Source: Ceratopteris richardii
Taxonomy: Eukaryota; Streptophyta; Polypodiopsida; Polypodiales; Pteridaceae
Length of the DNA stretch: 64,000 bases
Assembly (NCBI GenBank): GCA_020310875.1
Contig: CM035415.1
Coordinates: forward strand, 196,898,932 to 196,962,931
Reading direction: 5' to 3'
Part shown: positions 57,949-64,000 of the stretch, in pieces
Numbering within the stretch: position 1 is the first letter of the stretch
Layout: every line of letters begins with the position of its first letter
Notes under the pieces: model-generated
What the model saw: only the letters and a program-made list of their open reading frames with translations
Told to the model about the DNA's origin: nothing
Database searches by the model: none
Program-made: the position numbers and the translations under genes

Positions 57949-60900
57949 CCCCCCCCTCTCTCGCGTCTGTCGTCCCTGATAGACCCTTGTTGTGTGGGTT
58001 TTTGGATGTAGTACTCAACGACATCTTGCGCTAAGTGATGTTCGGCAATCCTCAATCCTTTGGCCAAGTCTGTGAGTAGAGCATCCCAATCTATCGGCCC
58101 GGGAACCTCTGGGTGTGGCATACGTAACTTGTCTGAATGGAGAGCTTGTTCCACTGCAAACAATTGTAATAAATGTGAGGGCCTGGGAATGAAGATCTCT
58201 GAGTGATATTCCCAGAACCCTATGACAAACATCTCTTCAAATGTCTGTTTGAAGCAGGCCAGTAGGTATTTGATGCGGGCATGCCATGCATAAACAACAT
58301 TAATAGAGGGCGTTGTGCTCATGTCATAAACAAGATCCTGATTGCCTTCATTGAATCCGAGCGCAGAGAGGTGAGGTTCCTTAACATTCTTGAAGGTCCG
58401 GAAGGTGACTATCATGAGTTCAAAAATTTTAAGGCACATCTGTGTCATGACATCTGGTACGTTTTTGAACCTGACACCCCAATGCCGAATTGTCGATATC
58501 ATATACCCTACGGTAGGTTGACCTTTAGGTGGTGCTAAGTAGACATAGTTGAGCCACTTCTCGCAGCCTTTGGTTGTCAGCACCATCTTTGTGTATTCCG
58601 GCCACGACCTTCTTCTGAAAACAGGACAATAGCAGGGATTGTACTTGATATACAGGGGCATGTTATTCCATGTGCGATTCATTTCCGGGTAGGTTTCAAG
58701 CAGCCGAATTCTCCAAGTCGGTTGGCGAATATTTCCCTGCTTGGCACTTTCTGGGATGTCGTCTAGTGCAAACTGTGTGGCACAGGTTGGTTCCCGTGAG
58801 GTGTGGTGCTTGATTTCAGCATTATAGTCCGCCATTAAGACACAAAAAGGAACATACAAGTCGTCGGAGGTGCCGATCCACCTGTGATGAGAGAGGTTCC
58901 TAAAATAGTCCGATTTTATGACCACCTCTTCTAAGTGTGACATCGATGCTATCTGGACTGCCACCCTATCATCATGAGTTGTGGCCACTTTTTCCAATTT
59001 CTGCATCCATTCCGGAGTCTCTATTTCAAGGGTGTCCATGCCCTCATCTGTTTGCTTGCCTCCAGGTGCTGGCATCGGAACGTACGGGTCCTCAAAGGTT
59101 TACTCTACTTCGATTGGTACTAGGTCTTCAGGTTCTGGTTCTACCAAGGGGGAGGGTTGGCGTTCATACACAAGCACTTTCTTTTGTAACTCTTCGAGTT
59201 GTGCTTTGAGCGTTGCTACTTCGTCAGTTGTGTCAGCTGTGGTTGGGACCTCTTTGGGTGGTGCTGGTTGAGCTGCCAATTGCCTTCGTAGTTCGTCTCT
59301 TTCCTTTTCTAAGGCTGCATGGGCTTCGAGGAGATCAGCATGGGTTTCCAATATGATTTGCATATTGTCCGAGGGAATGGCCTTAAATCTCTCCGGGTCA
59401 ATTTCTTGTGGGGAACCGTCCATGGCTAATTCCAAGTTCTCTTCGTTTTGTGTCTGAAGCCGTCTATTTTCTTCCAGGGTTGCAGGCATATGCTTCCGTA
59501 ATAGAGCCATGTTGCGGCGGAGCTTGAGGTTCTCTGTGATTTGGGAGTGTAGCAGATCATCCATTTGTTGTCTTTCTTCGGCATCTCGCTGCGGTGGGTT
59601 TGCCACTAATTGCTCATGTTGTTCTTGCAATGCACTAAACTGCTGTTGGAATTGTTTCTTCTCTTGCTCTAAGTCAATGAATCTTCCTTGTAATGCTTCA
59701 TGACTCCTGAATAAACTTGTATGCTGAGCATCGAGGTGCTAATAGTGTTGTTGTAACTGAGACATGCACTGATACATGTTATTAAATACATTATTAATGG
59801 GGGTGGATGCAGCGAGGGTGTTAAGTGTAGAGGGAAAGGGAAAGGGGAAGGAAAGTGTGAATGCGGTGCTGGAAACTGGTGAAGTGGGTGGTGGGGGAAT
59901 GGGAGATTGTGGCCGTATGGGGGGAGGGAGAGGTGCAGTGGAGGGTGATATGTCCATAAAATCCATGGTGGAAGCAGTAGTGGGAGTGATTGTGAATAGT
60001 GGAATTGTGGGTGCAGTGATTGTGGTGAATGTGTACAGTGGTGTGTGCAGTTGTGAATGTGAATTGCCCGAAAGTGTGAGTGGAGGAATGGGGACGTCAG
60101 TAGCTTCCGTTAGGGTTACAGTGTTAGTGGAGGTGTATACACGGGAGGTGTTGAGAGGGTGTGTGGGTTGATTGGCGGTTTGTGCTTCAGTCATGGCGGT
60201 GGACTCGGAGGCGGTAACGGTGGTTGTTACATTGGTAAGGGGAGGTGAATGTGGCGGGTGTGGGGGTGAAGGTGGTAAGGGAGGTGATGGAGGTGCACTT
60301 GATGTATAGGCTTCCTCGGTGTCGTGAGCGGTGTGTGCAGTGCCCGTGGTTGTGGGGGTGCCTTGTGGTCCTGATCCTAATACATTCATTTGTTTCCCTG
60401 TTCGTGGGGGACGTCTTCCGTATCTCCTTTCCATTCTGCGTGATTGTGCCAGGGCCATCTGCACTGCCTGAGGTACTCCTAAGGCATCAGAGATCATATC
60501 CAGTGTGGCACGATACTGTTCGTCAACTCCTTCCTCCTCAAGGATTTGGTGCATGATAGCCTTTCCTGCTGCAAGGGATAACTTATGTTGTTGTTGGACC
60601 CTGTTGATGGTATCGTAGAGCTTTTTCAACTCCTTTGTATATGCTGGGGCACCCTCTAGCTCTTGTATAACTTCTTGCTCATAGTCATGCGCCTCCTCAT
60701 CAGAAAATCCTTCCTGTTCATCCTCTTGGCCTTCTTCTTCATCATCCTCCAATTCCACCACTTCTGGTTGTCTTGGCTGGGGTTGTTATGTAGCCGTTTG
60801 TTGTCCACTACCCTGCTCTGCCTCGACTTCCGCATTGACAGCTTCAATGATTCTGGAAACTTCTTCGTCTGTTAGATCTTCCAAAGTGAACCCGTGGGGA

Positions 60901-62033
60901 AATTCCAGATCAGTAGGTACTGGTGGAAACACAAGGTTAGGGCCATCTGTGCTGTGCCTGGGTAACCTGATAGTAAATGGTTGTACCCGTCTGGGAAGCC
61001 TTGGAGTTGTTTCAGGTGTTAGGGTTGCACCACGGGCTTGTGCACAAGGCATCTGGACAGTGCTTCTCATCTTCTTTGAGGGAGGCCCTGCGGCTGACAG
61101 TCTGCGTTGAAACTCCTGTGCTCTAGTCCAAATGAGAGCCCTTTGCACCGGCACATCATATGCGAGACATCTATACACAATTCTTGTAAGCACACAGCAT
61201 CCATACAGTACAGATTTTTGTTTCTTATACCACCTTTGATGAGCCAAATGAATTTGGTCCATAATCCAGTGGGGCATATTGATTGTCAAATCAAAAGCAT
61301 CTGCTAAGTAGAGGCTAAACCAGATCTTTTTGGGAGGCATTGTGAACCTTTCCTACGCGGGGAATGCGAAATGTTGCATGACCATGCGTAAGTGAATGGC
61401 GATCGTAGGTGTCATCGCGACCATGTCCTTTAATTTCGTCAAATTTCTGTTCTTCATATTGTCTGGAACCATAGTCTCTTTCTCCGTAGGAATGTACATA
61501 CCTTTCATGTCGAGAGCTTCTCTTACCAAGTTGATAGTCAAGCGGAAACGCTTCAGCTCATTGCCCCTTGTGAGTGATGGGAGTACAAAGGAGCTGTATC
61601 CTTTTTTGTCTTTGCTTGGAGTAAGGGTGCTAATCAAGTATGAGCACCTTAGAAAATCGGGCTTTGGTAGTTGGAACTTGAAATAATCATAGAGCCCAAC
61701 CTTCTTCCATATCGGCTTCAGTCCTTCGTTATTCTGTAGCTTTTCAGACTCCCTGGTAAAGAAGTGGTATCTACCCCAACGTCCATTGAATTCTACCTCG
61801 GACTCCCACATGTATGTGCCTTCACCCAGAGGTCCCGCAACGTCACTGAACCAGTGTGAGGTTTTGCCCACCGGCATTGTGTGACCCTGTGGAGGATTCT
61901 GAATCGGTATGGCATGTAATGCCCTTAATGCCGCTGGTCGTTCCTTTAATTCCTCCTCGATCGGAAGGCTTTCAATGTCCACAACTTGGGGGCTGGTGCC
62001 TGCCTGGGAGCTAGTTCCTATCGTATCTGCCAT
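57900..62033 (-). pseudogene. Family A third ORF, broken copy
   Basis: Aligns with the intact 1417-aa ORF at 218-4471. All 1378 codons lie in one frame without a frameshift, but four stops interrupt it: TAG 61355-61353, TAA 60788-60786, TAG 59741-59739 and TAA 59102-59100. The first and fourth align with CAA (Gln) codons of the intact copy. The original stop is also lost (GAG at 57962-57960), so the frame runs through the polypurine tract and 17 codons into the LTR. The N-terminal region (H-W-F and P-L-G-E motifs) and the C-terminal domain (L-L-E-T-Y-P-E-M, Y-D-M-S-T-T-P-S, W-E-Y-H-S-E-I-F) are well conserved; the Pro-rich linker is not. Confidence 0.85.
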
Positions 62034-62054
62034 GTTACTTCTTGCTGCCTGTCT

Positions 62055-62070
62055 CTGTGAGAATATACAA
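62055..62070 (-). promoter_or_regulatory. Candidate 3' splice site before the third ORF, copy 2
   Basis: TTGTATATTCTCACAG on the minus strand ends 21 bases before the ATG at 62033, the same layout as in copy 1. A TTAATGTTGTAA block some 60 bases further up is also shared by both copies. Confidence 0.45.
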
Positions 62071-62245
62071 CATGTGTTAACATTGTACAGGACAAGAGAG
62101 AACCGTTGTTGTTCCCATTACAACATTAACATGAGGGTCGGGAGCGAATAATAGGTTAGTAAGTGCTCGGTGCGAGTGTGTGTGTGGTTAGGAGTTCAGT
62201 AGACCTAAGAGCTAAGTGGAATGATGTAGTGTGATAATGATGTGG

Positions 62246-63433
62246 TTAGTAGGTTGTCATGGATTTACAAATGGGGTCCGGGGGTTTGTTACAAGTCTTA
62301 GGTTGCCAAATGCAGTGGATAGGTTTTGCTCTTGGTTTCGTAGAGACTCTCGAGAGCTTTACAGGTGAGTCGGCTTGAAAATGAGGCCTTTTAGGGACCC
62401 ATTTACCAGTGATTCTGTTCATGCTCATGAGCCTTGGTGTGTTCCTGAGTGTTGAAAACGAGTGAATGCCGGCTGTGCGAGTGAATGGATCATGCTGTCT
62501 AGGGTGTGGTCTTGGTGTAGCTATTTGAGCCCGCCAACAAGCCTTAGGCACCCAAATTTGTCTTGATTCTGGGCTAGCCTTCATCGACTTCTTGGGCACC
62601 CAAATAGACTTCACGTTAGCAGAAGAACTTCTGAAAGACTTCTTATTAGTGTCGTGTTGTTGGTTACTAATAAGAGGCTTTGCCCGTGTGGTTGGCTTGA
62701 GTGCAACCGGGTGTTCGCCTTTCCGCACCCACACTTGTTTCACTAGCTGAGACATTTTGCTGCGCAGGTACTTTTGATCTCCGACATAGGTAGTACTCTG
62801 CTTCTTCTGCCTTTGATCCGCCTTTGGTTGCTGCCTCCCTCTGGCCTTTGGAAAAGAAGGGACTTCCGTTGCATCCTTGACTCCTTTTTTGCGAACATCA
62901 TTCCTCTGCAACACATAGTTTTGGACAAGAACAGCATGGTCATCTTCATGTGTACTCCTGGAAGGACCAGGAGTGTGTGCCTTTCCTAGTTCCTTGAGTG
63001 CTCCATTATCTAACTCTACTGTAATTCGACTATGATTGACCCATACTTGAAGAAGTCCACTTCTTAGGTTTAAGTTGACTGCTTGGTCATAGATCCAGTC
63101 CTGACCCAAGACAAGAGGCTCCGTGAGGTCTTCGTCTTGGCACACTAGTACCTTAACTGTCATTAACATGTCCTGAATGTAGAGGGGGAGCTCCACCTCG
63201 CCCATGCAAGGGGTTTCCACACCTCCTAATCCTATGAGATAAGCTTCTATAGGATTGACCTTTAATTTCAATTCTTGACAGTAAGAGAGTCTCACCGCAC
63301 TAGTGGCTGCACCTGAGTCAATCAATGCTCGCACGGACTGTGCACTAGTTCCTTGTCCTACCTCTATGGTCACAAAAGGTCGTCGATCAATTATTCTATG
63401 GGAACTTGTTCCTGCGACTTCACACATTGCCAT
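62246..63433 (-). CDS. Retropepsin-like domain with W-V-P-K repeats, behind integrase
   Basis: 395 codons from the first ATG. Residues about 20-120 look like a retroviral-type aspartic protease: catalytic D39-S40-G41-A, a G-L-G-G motif near 69, and L-G-Q-D-W-I near 110. The rest is basic and carries five spaced W-V-P-K-like motifs (W at about 235, 278, 294, 345 and 376). It lies in the same frame as the integrase end, with only a TGA (63490-63488) and 18 codons between them. It may therefore be the C-terminal part of one polyprotein whose junction codon has mutated, or be expressed by readthrough. Protease normally precedes RT in Gypsy elements, so this order is unusual. An ATG-started separate protein is also possible. 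Confidence 0.6.
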   Translation of the reverse strand: MAMCEVAGTSSHRIIDRRPFVTIEVGQGTSAQSVRALIDSGAATSAVRLSYCQELKLKVNPIEAYLIGLGGVETPCMGEVELPLYIQDMLMTVKVLVCQDEDLTEPLVLGQDWIYDQAVNLNLRSGLLQVWVNHSRITVELDNGALKELGKAHTPGPSRSTHEDDHAVLVQNYVLQRNDVRKKGVKDATEVPSFPKARGRQQPKADQRQKKQSTTYVGDQKYLRSKMSQLVKQVWVRKGEHPVALKPTTRAKPLISNQQHDTNKKSFRSSSANVKSIWVPKKSMKASPESRQIWVPKACWRAQIATPRPHPRQHDPFTRTAGIHSFSTLRNTPRLMSMNRITGKWVPKRPHFQADSPVKLSRVSTKPRAKPIHCIWQPKTCNKPPDPICKSMTTY

Positions 63434-63487
63434 ATGATATCCTTGATCAGCATTGTCATTTGTTCTAGGCTGATCTCTACCTTGTCT

Positions 63488-63988
63488 TCACAACTTCATC
63501 CTTCTGATGCGTTCTAAAGCTTCTGCTTGAGCTTCTTCTCGAATCCGCTTTTCTTCTTCCTTGCGTTTCTTGGCAATATTGAGTCGACTTAGCATTTCCT
63601 CTGTGAGAGGTTCCTGATATAACTTGACTCTGCATCCGCTTATATAGCTTGGGAGAACGTCACCTTCTAATGTGGCTAGTTGCACTGCTCCACTTGTTGA
63701 GATTCTGTTAATGATCATGGGTCCGTAGCCTCTCTTCTCCAGTTTCCTCGCATGTTGCTTCAATGTGTAGACTAGAACTAAGTCGCCTGCCTTTAAACCT
63801 TTATCCTTAACGTGGGCATCAAAGTATGCCTTCTGTCGTTTCTTAGCTGCATATATCCCTGCAGCTGCTCTCAGTCTTGTTTCTCCTAATCGTTCAAGGT
63901 CAAAAAGTCTAGAGGAGAGTTCATGACCAGTCCATTCATGCTCTTGTGCTACCTTCAATGTAGGTATCAAGAAGTCCAATGGTAGCAC
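63488..63988 (-). pseudogene. pol: Family A integrase C-terminus (partial)
   Basis: The last 160 or so residues of a Gypsy integrase: K-R-Q-K-A-Y-F-D-A-H, G-D-L-V-L-V-Y, then R-G-Y-G-P-M and A-V-Q-L-A-T-L-E-G-D of the G-P-Y/F module, and a Glu/Arg-rich helical end. No chromodomain is seen. The frame runs out of the window at its N-terminal side, so the catalytic core is not visible. It ends in TGA, followed in the same frame by the protease-like region. Confidence 0.8.
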
Positions 63989-64000
63989 TGCATTTTGACC

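Larger units (their letters stand above)
57250..64000 (-). mobile_element. Family A Gypsy-type retrotransposon, second copy (3' part)
   Basis: Minus-strand element running out of the window at 64000. In transcription order: integrase C-terminus, a retropepsin-like ORF in the same frame, a leader with a candidate splice acceptor, the long third ORF with four nonsense codons, a polypurine tract and a 699-bp 3' LTR. It supplies the Gypsy assignment for the first copy at 1-5049. Confidence 0.88.

Overview
The window looks like a TE-dense intergenic stretch of a large land-plant genome. I recognise no intact host gene, rRNA or tRNA. Almost everything traces to nested LTR retrotransposons (Ty3/Gypsy and Ty1/Copia with plant-type polypurine tracts and initiator-Met primer sites) and one very large CACTA DNA transposon. 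The exact species cannot be read from the sequence.

Layout. (1) 1-5049, + strand: the 3' end of a Gypsy-type element ('family A') with an intact 1417-codon third ORF, a polypurine tract and a 567-bp 3' LTR. (2) 5050-6316: unplaced sequence with one open minus-strand stretch. (3) 6317-19563, + strand: a 13.2-kb Gypsy element ('family B') with a broken GAG-PR-RT-RH-INT frame, a 3.3-kb pyrimidine-rich minisatellite, a separate intact 603-codon third ORF, and an aberrant tRNA-containing duplication at its 5' LTR/primer site. (4) 20005 to about 22.5 kb: a deleted Copia relic (+). (5) 22.6-24.1 kb: a Gypsy pol scrap and unassigned sequence. (6) 24169-50444, - strand: an old Copia element, split in its GAG gene by (7) a 21.3-kb CACTA transposon (28093-49381, 3-bp target duplication AAT). 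The CACTA element carries a tnp2-type transposase gene in seven exons, a SET-domain-like gene just upstream on the same strand, opposite-strand exons of a probable second CACTA protein, long CA/TG and AT microsatellites, and, in one transposase intron, a 790-bp inverted repeat of a fragment resembling the SMC-hinge domain of DMS3/GMI1. The CACTA is itself hit by (8) a young, complete Copia element (41863-48404, target duplication TGCAT, intact 1407-codon polyprotein). (9) 50628-57022, - strand: a near-complete Copia element (target duplication AAAAA, two nonsense codons) inside a Gypsy integrase scrap. (10) 57250-64000, - strand: a second family A element, showing the integrase C-terminus, a retropepsin-like domain fused behind it, and a third ORF with four nonsense codons.

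Insertion order read from the nesting: old Copia, then CACTA, then young Copia; and Gypsy scrap, then Copia. The most interesting items are the CACTA cargo (a silencing-factor-like hairpin in an intron and a SET-like ORF), the family A architecture (protease-like domain after integrase plus a giant third ORF), and the tRNA-templated scar in family B. All homology statements come from reading motifs by eye; no database search was possible.
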